Below, one piece after another: positions 1 to 7,997 of a stretch of 64,000 nt of DNA. How positions within the stretch are numbered: position 1 is the first letter of the stretch; the number at the start of each line of letters is the position of its first letter. The stretch lies in NCBI RefSeq assembly GCF_040930455.2, contig NZ_CP170494.1; one strand, 5' to 3'. Source of the DNA: Neopusillimonas maritima (GTDB lineage: Bacteria > Pseudomonadota > Gammaproteobacteria > Burkholderiales > Burkholderiaceae_B). A model generated the notes under the pieces. It did not search any database, was not told where the DNA came from, and saw only the letters and a list, made by a program, of their open reading frames with translations. Made by a program: the position numbers and the translations under genes.

Positions 1-1210
1 CAAGCGCTTCATAGAGGCTGTCCGGCAGTTCGGCGACCGTTGAACCATTCTTGTGCGTAAGCGGAAGATACTTCTCAGCGTCGGCGATTTTCCGAAGTAC
101 AGCATCACTGCTGGCTTCGTTCAGAAAGACCTTGTCCGGTCCAAAATACGTCGATGGTGCATCGAGAGAATGGATGAAGTCCTTCGGGAAAAGCTCCTCA
201 TAGGCATCTTTGTCGAAGGCATCAGGGTCGATGAATATGTTTGCGAATGGAGTTGCCGTGTATCCAACATAGCAGTTCTTGGTGAACAGGCGCAGTATCT
301 TCCTGATCCAGGAGTTGGTGGCGGTCGGATTGATGTCAGGCTTGTTGGTGTTGATGGACGCGTTATCGGCTTCGTCGTCGATGACCAGCATTGGCACATC
401 GGCAATGCGGTCACGACCTTTCGCGTTCAGCTCCCTCAACCATGAGTGCAGAGCTTCGAGCGTTTTTACATTCTTCTTGATGACCAGAACCACCGGATTC
501 TTGAAGTCATTCAACTGCGCACCGCTCACGCTGGCAGTTTGCTTATTGAAGTCAGAGTTGATGGTTGTCAGTGTTACTGGCTTTGGGTAGCTTCCATCCA
601 CTCCCACCCCGATGCTCACCCGGTTGGCAGGGTCGCTGGACCGGCCAACAAAGCCCTCGTCGATGCGCTGCTGTGTCTGCTTGCGCAGATTGTTGTGGAT
701 GCCCGCGATGACAATGATGAATTTATATCCGGCATCTGCGGCTTTCGCGATAACACCCATATAGTTTGCTGTCTTGCCAGACTGGACATGTCCGATGACA
801 AGACCACGACGGCTCCATGCTCCCTCACTCTTGGGGTCTTGCAGCAGACCTAGGATCTTCGATCCATCACCGTTAAGCAGGGTATTGACGACGGTTGGCT
901 TCCAGCCTTCACCCCGAAGATAGCCACCATAGGCATCCGCATATGTCGTGCCGATCTCGCGCTTGTGAATCCAGTCTTCATCATGCGCAGCATCGACATC
1001 TACCAGAGAAACGCCGGCACTCATACGCTGAGGTATGGTCGATTCCGCTTCGGCGATGATATTCGTGAGATCACCGGAATATCCCAGGATGGGGGAAAGC
1101 GCCGCAGCCCTAGTCGCGATATCTTCGCGTGAGGGAATATTTTCTTGACCATCAAATGCCCCAACCAAAGCCGCCAGCACGACTTTTTCTTTTCCCCTCT
1201 GCATACTCAT
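1..1210 (-). CDS. Z1-domain P-loop NTPase of a MORC/Z1 restriction-type island (3' end outside window)
   Basis: About 403 codons of the N-terminal part are present; the gene runs off the left edge. A Walker A motif (GHVQSGKTANY) lies about 125 residues in, followed by an AGIHNNLRKQTQ segment, a Walker B-like acidic stretch (VIDDEADNAS) and a helicase-like YVGYTATPFANIF motif. This is the layout of the Z1 domain, a family found beside MutL/MORC-type ATPases and 5-methylcytosine methylases in restriction-related operons. The start ATG (1210-1208) overlaps the stop codon of the upstream ATPase gene in an ATGA junction, so the two are probably translationally coupled and work together. The motor or nuclease role is inferred from the family. 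The C-terminus and any further partner genes, such as a PD-(D/E)XK nuclease, would lie left of the window. Confidence 0.9.
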   Translation of the reverse strand, partial: MSMQRGKEKVVLAALVGAFDGQENIPSREDIATRAAALSPILGYSGDLTNIIAEAESTIPQRMSAGVSLVDVDAAHDEDWIHKREIGTTYADAYGGYLRGEGWKPTVVNTLLNGDGSKILGLLQDPKSEGAWSRRGLVIGHVQSGKTANYMGVIAKAADAGYKFIIVIAGIHNNLRKQTQQRIDEGFVGRSSDPANRVSIGVGVDGSYPKPVTLTTINSDFNKQTASVSGAQLNDFKNPVVLVIKKNVKTLEALHSWLRELNAKGRDRIADVPMLVIDDEADNASINTNKPDINPTATNSWIRKILRLFTKNCYVGYTATPFANIFIDPDAFDKDAYEELFPKDFIHSLDAPSTYFGPDKVFLNEASSDAVLRKIADAEKYLPLTHKNGSTVAELPDSLYEAL

Positions 1211-2682
1211 GAAAATTCCTTCTCGATGTACTGCTCGACAATTTCTTTATAGGCGTCAAAGATCTGAGTCGATCTGACGATATCCCTGAATACTTCCGCA
1301 TTCCCTGATGCATTACCCCAAAGAGCAAGCTTCAGCTCATGGAGCTTCTCCTGCGCATCTTGCATTGGTGGCTTGTACTTCACATCACGAGGGGAGGTCG
1401 AATAATCTGAATACACCATCTCGATTGGCAAAGATGCGGAAGCGGCTTCAAGAAGAAGATCCAAATGCTGGATTCCCTCGCCATTGAGTCGAGCCCGCAA
1501 TCGCTCCACGATAGGATGCGATCTATTCAGGACGTACCTGATTCCGGCTTGATCGGCATACCTTTCCCATAATGGAGCCTTCACTTCCTGAAACAGTTTC
1601 TGACCACGCCCCCGATGCACTCTCACACTGCTTCCTGTGATCTGACTGATGATCTGACGTAGGCGCTCACGAACCATATGCGGTGGGCGTGCATGTGATT
1701 TCTTGATGTCGATGGTCCAAGCCTCATCCAGACTGTTGGGAAAGTCGATCTGCACACGGGCCAGCTTGGTCGCTTCCCCTTTCGGCACCAGTCGGAACCA
1801 GTCTCCCCATGCCAACAGGCGTCCGTTCCGGTAGACGTAGCCCCCCTGATTCGAGATGAAGTCACTGCGATCTTGGTAGAAGTCATATTCAGACGCGGAA
1901 AGACGACTGTGATGGGGCAACACATAAGGCTGCAAACGCACCTCGGCATCACCAACCCGGACGATCTCCTCCGGAAGCATCTGAGTGGCAGGATTCTTCC
2001 GGCAAAAAGGGTCGAATGCAGAAATGGGGTGACCATTGACGGAGATCGAGACTCTTGAATTTCCCTTGACTTCCCCGGAAAGAAAACGGTGAAAGACGAG
2101 GGATAGATGCCTCCCGACCACTTCAAGCTTTTCGTTGACGATTTCCTGACTGTGATCTCCGGCTTCGTCTTCTATCAATCGATCGAGTTTCTGCCAGATG
2201 ACGGCAGTGCCTTGGCTGCCAAGGCGCTCAATGTTTGGCAGCGTATGGATGTCAGCTTCATCGAGGACGCTCAGAACCCAGTCGTCCGTCACATCGATAC
2301 GATCAAGATCCCATTCGGCACCGCAGACTTTGTCACCTCTCTTGCTCACAACCGTGAGGGATCGACACTGGGAGAACGATGCAGTCTTCAGCCCAAGGCC
2401 AAAGCGCCCGAGATCCTGTGGAGAACGCTGCTGTCTTGGGTTTCCGGTTCCATGACGCATTGCAGCCAGCAGTTCCACCTCATCCATGCCTCTGCCATTG
2501 TCGAGAATGACAAGTACGGGACGTTCGCCGGAAATATCGCAGACGATATCGATCGCATCCGCGTCTGCGGAAATGCTGTTATCGATCAGGTCCGCAACAG
2601 CTGTTTCGAGTGAATATCCAAGGTCTCTCATCGATGCCGAAAGGCATGCTGCACTTGGTGGATGTCTACATTCCCTCGCCAT
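1207..2682 (-). CDS. GHKL/MORC-type ATPase (MutL/Hsp90-like ATP-binding protein) of the same island
   Basis: The N-terminal third is a Bergerat-fold ATPase. The N-box holds Glu26 and Asn35 (ETAVADLIDNS), the G1 box is LDNGRGM (Asp61) and the G2 box is GRFGLGLKTASF (about residues 92-103). About 490 residues match the MutL/MORC-like ATPases that sit in restriction-modification operons with Z1 proteins, Vsr and cytosine methylases. These dimerise on ATP binding and are thought to couple DNA sensing to nuclease action (family knowledge). I chose the ATG at 2682 because a GGGGAG stands 7 bases before it; an in-frame ATG at 2703 has only a weak site. It overlaps the Z1 gene by 4 bases and diverges from vsr, leaving about 155 bases for a shared control region. 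Confidence 0.9.
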   Translation of the reverse strand: MARECRHPPSAACLSASMRDLGYSLETAVADLIDNSISADADAIDIVCDISGERPVLVILDNGRGMDEVELLAAMRHGTGNPRQQRSPQDLGRFGLGLKTASFSQCRSLTVVSKRGDKVCGAEWDLDRIDVTDDWVLSVLDEADIHTLPNIERLGSQGTAVIWQKLDRLIEDEAGDHSQEIVNEKLEVVGRHLSLVFHRFLSGEVKGNSRVSISVNGHPISAFDPFCRKNPATQMLPEEIVRVGDAEVRLQPYVLPHHSRLSASEYDFYQDRSDFISNQGGYVYRNGRLLAWGDWFRLVPKGEATKLARVQIDFPNSLDEAWTIDIKKSHARPPHMVRERLRQIISQITGSSVRVHRGRGQKLFQEVKAPLWERYADQAGIRYVLNRSHPIVERLRARLNGEGIQHLDLLLEAASASLPIEMVYSDYSTSPRDVKYKPPMQDAQEKLHELKLALWGNASGNAEVFRDIVRSTQIFDAYKEIVEQYIEKEFS

Positions 2683-2837
2683 GTCGATACTCCCCTTCAA
2701 CATGTTCCGCTGTCAGCAGCGTGCTAAGCTTCTGAAAATATACAGCGGCTTTCTTTCATTCAACGGATCGGTTTTCTCAATACACCGTCACAAAGCGGTC
2801 GCTTTTCTGCACACCCTGATATCACTCGATCCAGATC

Positions 2838-3299
2838 ATGCGTATACCAACGACTCCACAGCGCAGCCGCATGATGTCGAGCATCAGAGGAAAGAACACT
2901 TGGCCGGAACGGACTCTCCGCACCATTCTTTTCTCGAGAGGATTCCGGTATCGACTCCATGTCAGGAAACTTCCGGGCTCCCCTGACATCGTGTTCCCGA
3001 AGTACAGGGCTGTGGTATTCGTCCATGGCTGTTTCTGGCATCGACATGACGGTTGCCGATTCACGACCATGCCGCGAACGAATGGCGACTTCTGGAGGAA
3101 GAAGTTCCAGGGAAACATCGAGCGCGACAGACGACACATGGATGCCCTCAAGGCTCTTGACTGGCGAGTGGCCATTATCTGGGAGTGTGCACTGAAGCAT
3201 TCGTTTGTAGAAACTGCATGTGCGGTTCAAGAATGGTTGCATGGCAATGCTCCTGTCTTGGAGGTCGGTCAATCGACCTCGGCAAGCAACGGCACCTGA
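2838..3299 (+). CDS. vsr: Very short patch repair-type endonuclease (Vsr family)
   Basis: This 153-residue protein has the usual Vsr length (about 150). It carries the family motifs MSSIRGKNTWPE near residue 13, LPGSPDIVFPKYR with the catalytic Asp, FVHGCFWHRHDGC with the zinc-binding Cys and His residues, and WRVAIIWECAL. Vsr nicks next to T:G mismatches produced when 5-methylcytosine deaminates. In this island type the same fold may instead be a restriction effector. It lies between the ATPase gene (divergent) and the methyltransferase gene (convergent) and overlaps the 3' end of the latter by 31 bases. No good ribosome-binding site precedes the chosen ATG; the next Met codons (about 2868-2871) would remove only a poorly conserved N-terminus. 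Confidence 0.93.
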   Translation: MRIPTTPQRSRMMSSIRGKNTWPERTLRTILFSRGFRYRLHVRKLPGSPDIVFPKYRAVVFVHGCFWHRHDGCRFTTMPRTNGDFWRKKFQGNIERDRRHMDALKALDWRVAIIWECALKHSFVETACAVQEWLHGNAPVLEVGQSTSASNGT

Positions 3300-4897
3300 C
3301 CACGCCGCGCAGGAAGGCGATGACGCTGGCTTTTCACCGCTTCTTTACACAAGTGATCACCTTCCTGTTTTCGCTTCTCCCGAGTCATTCTGTTCAGAAT
3401 GCTGCGCACGATTTCGGCGAGTTTTCGGGCCAACAAGGGGGGAACGGCATTCCCGACCTGGGTGTACTGTTCGGTGCGGTTGCCAGCAAAGAAATAGTTG
3501 TCAGGGAAGGTTTGCAGACGCGCAGCTTCCCTGACGGTGAGGCTCCTGCACTGCGACGGGTCGTAATGGATGTAGTAATGACCATCCTTGGCAATGTGGG
3601 CAACCACAGTGGTTGCCGGTTCATTTCTACACTGAACCCTGAAGCGATCATTGAATGGTATGGGCTGGTTTTCGCCTAGGACATGGACATTGATATGGTC
3701 GGGTAGAAGCTTTGAAGGAAAAACATTCAGCCTCGGGGAATATCCCAGCGAATGCGCAAAGGTGGCCGAAAAAAGATATCGCGCCAGATCGGTTGCCATG
3801 TGCGATCTCGCTTCATGCTGACACACCCCCCCCAGGCTTCGGTCATGCAGCCACTTCTGAAGCTCTGTCTGCTTCCTTGTCCTTTTGTATTCCTTTGCAA
3901 TGAAGGAACTACCCGTTGTGACGCTGGTCGCCGAGGCCGCGAACTCTCGCATCGAGTCGATCATGGTGGACTCGTTTTCCGTTTTCCATCCCTTGACGTA
4001 AGCCGGAGCAGCCAAGATAGCCTTGCGCCATGCGTCGAGCGAATCGTCCTTGGACAACCGGCTTCTGATCTTTGGCAGATCGTCAATGGCCTGCCTGACA
4101 GTTGCGGGTCTTGCAACGGGAGTCAGCAGTCTGTGCTGGGGAATGCCAAGCCCTTTTCGAACGCCAAGCAAAATCACGCGATGTCTGTTTTGAGGTATGC
4201 CATAGCGTTCGGAATGAATAAGGTAGTCAGCAGGCTCCAGAGAGTCACTGTTGCCAGGCTTCGTGAAGGAGCGGATCTCGTATTCGAGGCCTTCTGTAGC
4301 GGAGGACAGGTCAGCAACTATCCTCTCGAACATCGGATTGCCGGAGTGCTTCGACGAGAGCAACCCCTTGACGTTCTCCATCACGAAAATCGCTGGCTTG
4401 TGTACTTGGATGATCCGCAGGTACTCCTTGTAGAGGAAGTGCTTTTCATCTTTGTGGAAGTTCTTGTCGTTCGCCCGGCGGGAGCGGCCAGCAAGGGAAT
4501 ACGCCTGACATGGCGGGCCACCGATGAGCACCCAGGTTTCCTGACCTTTCAGTGCGGCTCGTATCTCGGCATCGATGGCGGCCTCATCTGACTTGCCGAG
4601 TTCCAGACACCTTGCTTCCTTTGAGGCATGCTCGAAGGCACTTTCCACAGCCGGGATTGCGCGGAATTCAGCCTCATCGATCTTGCCTTGCACGTAGCTG
4701 TAGTAATGCCGAATGTCCTTCGTGCCACGCAGGCGTCTGAACACTGCCCTCAATGTCAGCGTGCGATGCGCAACTGCGGTCTTCTCGATAGAAAGACCGA
4801 TCTCGAAGAACGGCTGTTGTCTGTGCCCCTTCAACGAGGCGAACCCCTCACCAAGTCCCCCCGGCCCTGCAAATAGATCGATTATCGGAACAGGCAT
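3269..4897 (-). CDS. dcm: DNA (cytosine-5-)-methyltransferase
   Basis: The 542-residue protein contains all major C5-methylase motifs in order: motif I DLFAGPGGLGEGF (residues 7-19, AdoMet binding), motif IV GGPPCQAYS with catalytic Cys130, motif VI MENVKGLL, motif VIII QNRHRVILLGVR, motif IX RSLTVREAARLQTFP and motif X QVGNAVPPLLA. The stretch between VIII and IX is the target recognition region; its specificity cannot be read by eye. It presumably protects host DNA against the island's effectors and creates the m5C whose deamination Vsr repairs. A GGAAG lies before the ATG at 4897. The gene converges on vsr with a 31-base overlap at the 3' ends. It is larger than E. coli Dcm (472 residues) because of an insertion before motif IV and a basic C-terminal tail. 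Confidence 0.95.
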   Translation of the reverse strand: MPVPIIDLFAGPGGLGEGFASLKGHRQQPFFEIGLSIEKTAVAHRTLTLRAVFRRLRGTKDIRHYYSYVQGKIDEAEFRAIPAVESAFEHASKEARCLELGKSDEAAIDAEIRAALKGQETWVLIGGPPCQAYSLAGRSRRANDKNFHKDEKHFLYKEYLRIIQVHKPAIFVMENVKGLLSSKHSGNPMFERIVADLSSATEGLEYEIRSFTKPGNSDSLEPADYLIHSERYGIPQNRHRVILLGVRKGLGIPQHRLLTPVARPATVRQAIDDLPKIRSRLSKDDSLDAWRKAILAAPAYVKGWKTENESTMIDSMREFAASATSVTTGSSFIAKEYKRTRKQTELQKWLHDRSLGGVCQHEARSHMATDLARYLFSATFAHSLGYSPRLNVFPSKLLPDHINVHVLGENQPIPFNDRFRVQCRNEPATTVVAHIAKDGHYYIHYDPSQCRSLTVREAARLQTFPDNYFFAGNRTEQYTQVGNAVPPLLARKLAEIVRSILNRMTREKRKQEGDHLCKEAVKSQRHRLPARRGQVPLLAEVD

Positions 4898-4941
4898 TGT
4901 CTATCTTCCATGCATTCATCATTGAGCGCGCGCCCCAAGGA

Positions 4942-5337
4942 TTAGACGATATGAAATGTCATTCGTACCCCATCTTCAGCTTCTGGGCCTGATCGCTCAA
5001 TTCCCCATCCTCCAGCAGCTTCACCATGTGAGGCCTCGATACAATTGAGCAGATCTGCAGCTTCCTGCGTAGTCAGCTCGGCGTGCACAGGCACGATCCG
5101 GACTGTTCTTCCATTGGCTATTCCAAGCAGAATTTCTTCTACAAGACGGAATGTCGAGGTAGACAGCTTCATCTCGTATACTTGGTCGCCGTCACCGAAG
5201 ACCTGAATCCGCTAGGTCTTGCTCCGCCCCGAAAGACAGGAGGCAAGTACACGTTGCCCGTGGATGGCCATCTGAACCTCCCGTCCATCGGGTCGTTTCT
5301 GGAGGAACTGCGTTGGGACACTTATTCTGAATTTTAG
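4942..5337 (-). pseudogene. Decayed helix-turn-helix (excisionase/antitoxin-like) gene
   Basis: The readable part (5172 down to about 5044) includes IVPVHAELTTQEAADLLN, the signature of small DNA-binding proteins of the excisionase/antitoxin type. In intact relatives this runs on into the second helix (xSRPxxVKLLE). Here an extra T near 5043-5044 shifts the frame. Removing it restores VSRPHMVKLLEDGEL and a stop at 4961-4959. Upstream, the coding frame continues (RIQVFGDGDQVYE before the first Met), but an amber codon at 5214-5212 interrupts it, with more open frame beyond, back to about 5337. So there is at least one nonsense change and one frameshift. It is probably a remnant of a toxin-antitoxin or phage-type locus at the edge of the island. 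No toxin partner is visible. Confidence 0.6.
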
Positions 5338-5340
5338 TAC

Positions 5341-5820
5341 TTTGACTATACAAAGTTATATTCTATGCCGAAACAGAGAAAAACGAAATAAACGAAATAA
5401 CAGTCTCCATTCCACCCACGCAGCAAAAGTGCATTTATCTCAAACCTGCCGTATGTCAACGTACAGCAGGTTTGAGCTGTTTGGATTTTCCGGGTGGGGG
5501 GCGTCAGTAAGTTGTTCCTCACTAGGCCCTGTGCCGTGTGTTCAATGGCAGTCGCCTTGACGGAAAATACCGAGCTGATATGGCCTCGCGGCGGCCTGCT
5601 CGGTCTCTGAAGTACCGGCCGACCAATTCACAGTAGAGTATGGCGTCGCCTGGCCGAAAAGTTTGCTGAACTGAAGAATGAAGGCACCACTGACTCCAAT
5701 TGACCAGGTATCCAAGGACCGGTAAAAAACAGTTTGCTGTCGCTCAGGTACAGAGCTATGAATAACTCAAATCAGTCTTCACAGGACACTGGAATTAACC
5801 AAGCGAATTTCCGCTTCTCG
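5341..5820. other. Non-coding stretch between decayed gene and IS remnant
   Basis: I see no convincing gene here. The first 60 bases are A/T-rich. A perfect 11-bp inverted repeat lies at 5439-5476 and is listed separately. The rest is G/C-rich with short open frames that lack ribosome-binding sites and recognisable motifs. It is likely debris from insertion and deletion events at the island border. Confidence 0.5.
5439..5476. repeat. Inverted repeat / hairpin, 11-bp perfect stem
   Basis: CTCAAACCTGC (5439-5449) pairs perfectly with GCAGGTTTGAG (5466-5476) around a 16-base loop. No T-tract follows, so it is not a classic terminator. It might be an operator, a transposon end or a recombination site. 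Confidence 0.5.
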
Positions 5821-5848
5821 CCGCTTTGGGTGGGGGCTGTGTGAAAAC
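5821..5848 (+). repeat. Left terminal inverted repeat of the IS remnant
   Basis: Begins CCGCTTTGGGTGGGGG and ends in GGCTGTGTGAAAAC. It matches the reverse complement of 6744-6771 at 23 of 28 positions. It lies 62 bases before the transposase start codon, a usual distance for this family. Confidence 0.65.
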
Positions 5849-5909
5849 CCTCATTTTCTGGGTGATCAGCTCGAAGTAGAGGTCTAAGCATGTTGAGTGG
5901 AGATTCAAT

Positions 5910-6580
5910 ATGTCCAGATACATCACCGGTCAAGACAGGCGGCAAGTGACGCTACTGCCAGAGTGCTTGGATGACTTTATCGGCGAAGACAACCCAATAC
6001 GAGTGGTTGAAGCCTTTGTCAGCGAACTGGACTTGGCTTCGTTGGGGTTTCAAGGGGCAACGCCCGCCAATACCGGTCGCCCCTCCTATCATCCGGCCGT
6101 TCTTCTGAGTATCTACATATATGGCTACCTCAACTGTATCCAGTCCAGTCGCCGCTTTCCGTCGAAACAACGGCGCTGGTATCCGTAATGTCTGTCGTCA
6201 ATTCGTGGCTCTATGCCGAGAGCTCAAACTGTTTTCATTTATGGAAGAAGATGAGTACGCTGTGTCCAGCGGGACAGCGCACCATCTACCGGTTCTCCCG
6301 TGAGGAGAGCTGCATGCTTATTCGTCGTTACTGGAGCAGTGCGTGCAAGCAGTGTTCAATCAAATCTCAGTGCACGCCTAGTGTTTACCGGCGTATCTCA
6401 CGCTGGTAGCACGAAGAAGTACTCGAGACGGTGCAACGCCGTCTGGACCAATCGCCGAAATCCATGACGATCAGGCGCAAAACGGTTGAGCACGTGTTTG
6501 GCACCTTTAAGAGTTGGCGAGTGATCAGCATTCTAGGGTTCGACGGCACCGTAAGTGCAATGAAGCTGATGAGGGTGTAA
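5910..6580 (+). pseudogene. IS1182-family transposase, inactivated by deletion, frameshift and nonsense changes
   Basis: The N-terminus is intact (starts MSRYITGQDRRQVTLLPE, with IRVVEAFV and IYGYLN-IQSSRR). The frame then breaks near 6157: a deletion joins it to a second frame reading FRRNNGAGIRNVCRQFVALC. A further break near 6245 leads to a third frame with CPAGQRTIYRFSREES and CKQCSIKSQC, the cysteine-rich part of the family. A TAG at 6407-6409 stands where relatives have a Glu codon (RW-stop-HEEV), after which TVQRRLD and KTVEHVFGTFKSW continue in frame to a stop at 6580. The catalytic core between the first and second pieces is largely gone. It cannot make an active enzyme. Confidence 0.85.
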
Positions 6581-6743
6581 GCCCGGCTAATGCTCAATCA
6601 GCCCCACTAAGCCTCATTTGCAGCCTTCTGGAGTGGCCTTGGCAGCTCCCTCATTCGTCAATGACTCGATTGTCCTGCGGGCCGAACTAATCAATTCGCG
6701 TCGTTTATGCTGTCTTAATTAGTTCGTATCAAGTGCCTGACGC

Positions 6744-6771
6744 GTTTCCACACAGCCTCGACCCGAAACGG
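6744..6771 (-). repeat. Right terminal inverted repeat of the IS remnant
   Basis: Reads GTTTCCACACAGCC at its inner end and is the imperfect inverted copy of 5821-5848 (23 of 28 positions). Confidence 0.65.
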
Positions 6772-6993
6772 ACATTCAGCCAAAGCTTCCAGTCGAGGGC
6801 TTCGGGCCTACTGTGGTCAAAACTTAGCGTTAGAGTTCGGTCCGTTAAAACCGCTCGATTTTCAACGCCTGATGGCTACTTTACAGTAACCATGACCCTT
6901 AATTCCGCTGGACTCAACACGGTATAACAGTTGTTCGAGGCTCAGACTAAGCAGCCGGTATAGCTGGTCTGCTTAAGTTGTTGATTCGATCCG
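6772..6993. other. Non-coding stretch right of the IS remnant
   Basis: I see no gene here. Around 6946-6976 the sequence CTAAGCAGCCGGTATAGCTGGTCTGCTTAA contains a 7-bp inverted repeat (TAAGCAG and CTGCTTA) just after the stop of the minus-strand membrane protein gene at 6994. It could act as a weak transcription terminator for that gene, but it has no clear T-run. Confidence 0.35.
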
Positions 6994-7350
6994 CTATTTG
7001 GAAAAGCGAAACGAACTGATCATTTCATACCAAGCAAAAATAGCTAATAAAAATAGGGCGGAAAAAATCGCCCAAAGAGCGAATTGCAGCAGCCAGACAT
7101 TGGAGGCCTTTCTCGATAGCCAGCCAGAAACTGCTAGGAATCCGACTAAGACCACGGCGGAGCCGGCCAGCGACAGCAACGAAATGATTACTGCACCAAT
7201 TAGATTGCTGACATTTAGTGTTGTGGTAAGGGTGAGTACGCCGCCTACAACGGCTGCGAACGAAACCCCAAGAATAGAAAGAATGTCTGCGACCACAGCT
7301 AGCCGATCTCGGCCACAGCCCTCCCTCAAAACCTGAATGATGCTTTGCAT
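6994..7350 (-). CDS. Small membrane protein of unknown function, three transmembrane segments
   Basis: This is a 118-residue protein with hydrophobic segments at about residues 20-45, 50-76 and 84-111 separated by short polar loops; the N-terminus is charged and probably cytoplasmic. I do not recognise the family. A good ribosome-binding site (GAGGAG a few bases before the ATG at 7350) supports a real gene. It is isolated between the IS remnant and a region with hairpins, so it may be accessory DNA. A hairpin with an 8-bp perfect stem (7383-7405) lies upstream. Confidence 0.6.
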   Translation of the reverse strand: MQSIIQVLREGCGRDRLAVVADILSILGVSFAAVVGGVLTLTTTLNVSNLIGAVIISLLSLAGSAVVLVGFLAVSGWLSRKASNVWLLQFALWAIFSALFLLAIFAWYEMISSFRFSK

Positions 7351-7382
7351 TCCGCTCCTCAGACTTAACGTGTTAGAGGCAG

Positions 7383-7405
7383 GCGATGTTGCTGCATAAC
7401 ATCGC
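7383..7405. repeat. Hairpin, 8-bp perfect stem
   Basis: GCGATGTT (7383-7390), a 7-base loop GCTGCAT, then AACATCGC (7398-7405). It lies about 30 bases upstream of the start of the minus-strand membrane protein gene, so it could be an operator or leader structure. Confidence 0.5.
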
Positions 7406-7726
7406 GTCTCCTCTTAGGTGCTTGTGACATATTCATTTTCACAATCTCGCCACTTACTCTGTAGTTGGCATTTTCTCATAAACCCATGTCTTTCGTTACA
7501 TATGGAGGCATCTCGCTCGCCCAGTAAGATGCAGGCTGCCATTGTTGAACTGCCGCTGTTAGTATCGAGCCGCAGAAAAAGGCAGTAGGCAGCTATAGCT
7601 ACCCCAGTTGACGTCTGCCAGTAAAAGACTCTCATATTTGGAATATTTAAATAGTAACCGCCTGCAAACCTATGCTATAAGCCACTTCCAGGATAATTCA
7701 GTGTCCAGAGTGCCCCGCACAGCCCA

Positions 7727-7755
7727 GTTTATTCCGCAGGTTCTGCGGGATAAAC
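7727..7755. repeat. Strong hairpin, 13-bp stem with 3-base loop
   Basis: GTTTATTCCGCAG (7727-7739) pairs with CTGCGGGATAAAC (7743-7755), 12 Watson-Crick pairs and one T-G, around the loop GTT. Sequences of this shape occur as repetitive extragenic elements, integron-type recombination sites or transposon ends. CTACGTTAGGT follows it. No second copy was noticed in the window. Confidence 0.55.
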
Positions 7756-7825
7756 TACGTTAGGTAGAAGCAAAAATAATCGCCGAGATCTCAATGTCCT
7801 TTCTTTCAATTGATACTGCTGCTGA

Positions 7826-7987
7826 ACGACTTGTCCGAGAGTGGCAAAAGCTATATTCGCGTTCGCCGCTCCTAACAGTCGTCTTGACGCTAATTTTCTC
7901 AAGCCGAACAAGGCGCATATAAAAGCCGTTCGCATTACGGTCGGCGGCAAACAGTACGACATGTATCCAGAACGCATCAAGCAATAA
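7826..7987 (+). pseudogene. C-terminal remnant of an unidentified gene
   Basis: An open frame of 53 codons ends at TAA 7985-7987, only 10 bases before the next start codon. Its last part (KAVRITVGGKQYDMYPERIKQ without its first residue) reads like the closing strand of a real protein, but no start codon with a ribosome-binding site precedes it and an in-frame TGA lies at 7823-7825. I take it as the tail of a gene once co-transcribed with the membrane protein at 7998. The family is not certain. Confidence 0.35.
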
Positions 7988-7997
7988 CGACACGGCG

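Larger units (their letters stand above)
5821..6771 (+). mobile_element. IS1182-family insertion sequence remnant (about 0.95 kb)
   Basis: The element is defined by a decayed IS1182-type transposase and imperfect terminal inverted repeats: 5821-5848 against the complement of 6744-6771, 28 positions of which 23 match, with the GGCTGTGTGRAAAC core conserved. Intact IS1182 members are roughly 1.6-1.9 kb, so nearly half is missing, in line with the internal deletions in the transposase. No target duplication could be made out at the ends. It lies between the defence island and the older chromosomal genes. Confidence 0.7.
7351..7825. other. Gene-poor stretch with hairpins
   Basis: Open frames here are short, lack ribosome-binding sites and show no motif I know. 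Two strong inverted repeats (7383-7405 and 7727-7755) are listed separately. The stretch may hold decayed accessory genes. Confidence 0.4.

Noticed and set aside
53..853. Plus-strand open frames across the first 850 bases
   Set aside because: They lie opposite the Z1 gene, whose minus-strand frame is open over the whole stretch and carries clear motifs.
5342..5560. 72-codon plus-strand frame next to the decayed helix-turn-helix gene
   Set aside because: No ribosome-binding site, no motif, and it runs through a perfect hairpin in a scarred region.
6915..7405. Possible integron attC sites around the small membrane protein gene
   Set aside because: Inverted repeats are present on both sides, but the paired RYYYAAC/GTTRRRY core sites cannot be matched on either side and no integrase is visible.
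7414..7635. 73-codon minus-strand frame
   Set aside because: No ribosome-binding site and no recognisable domain; left as unsupported.
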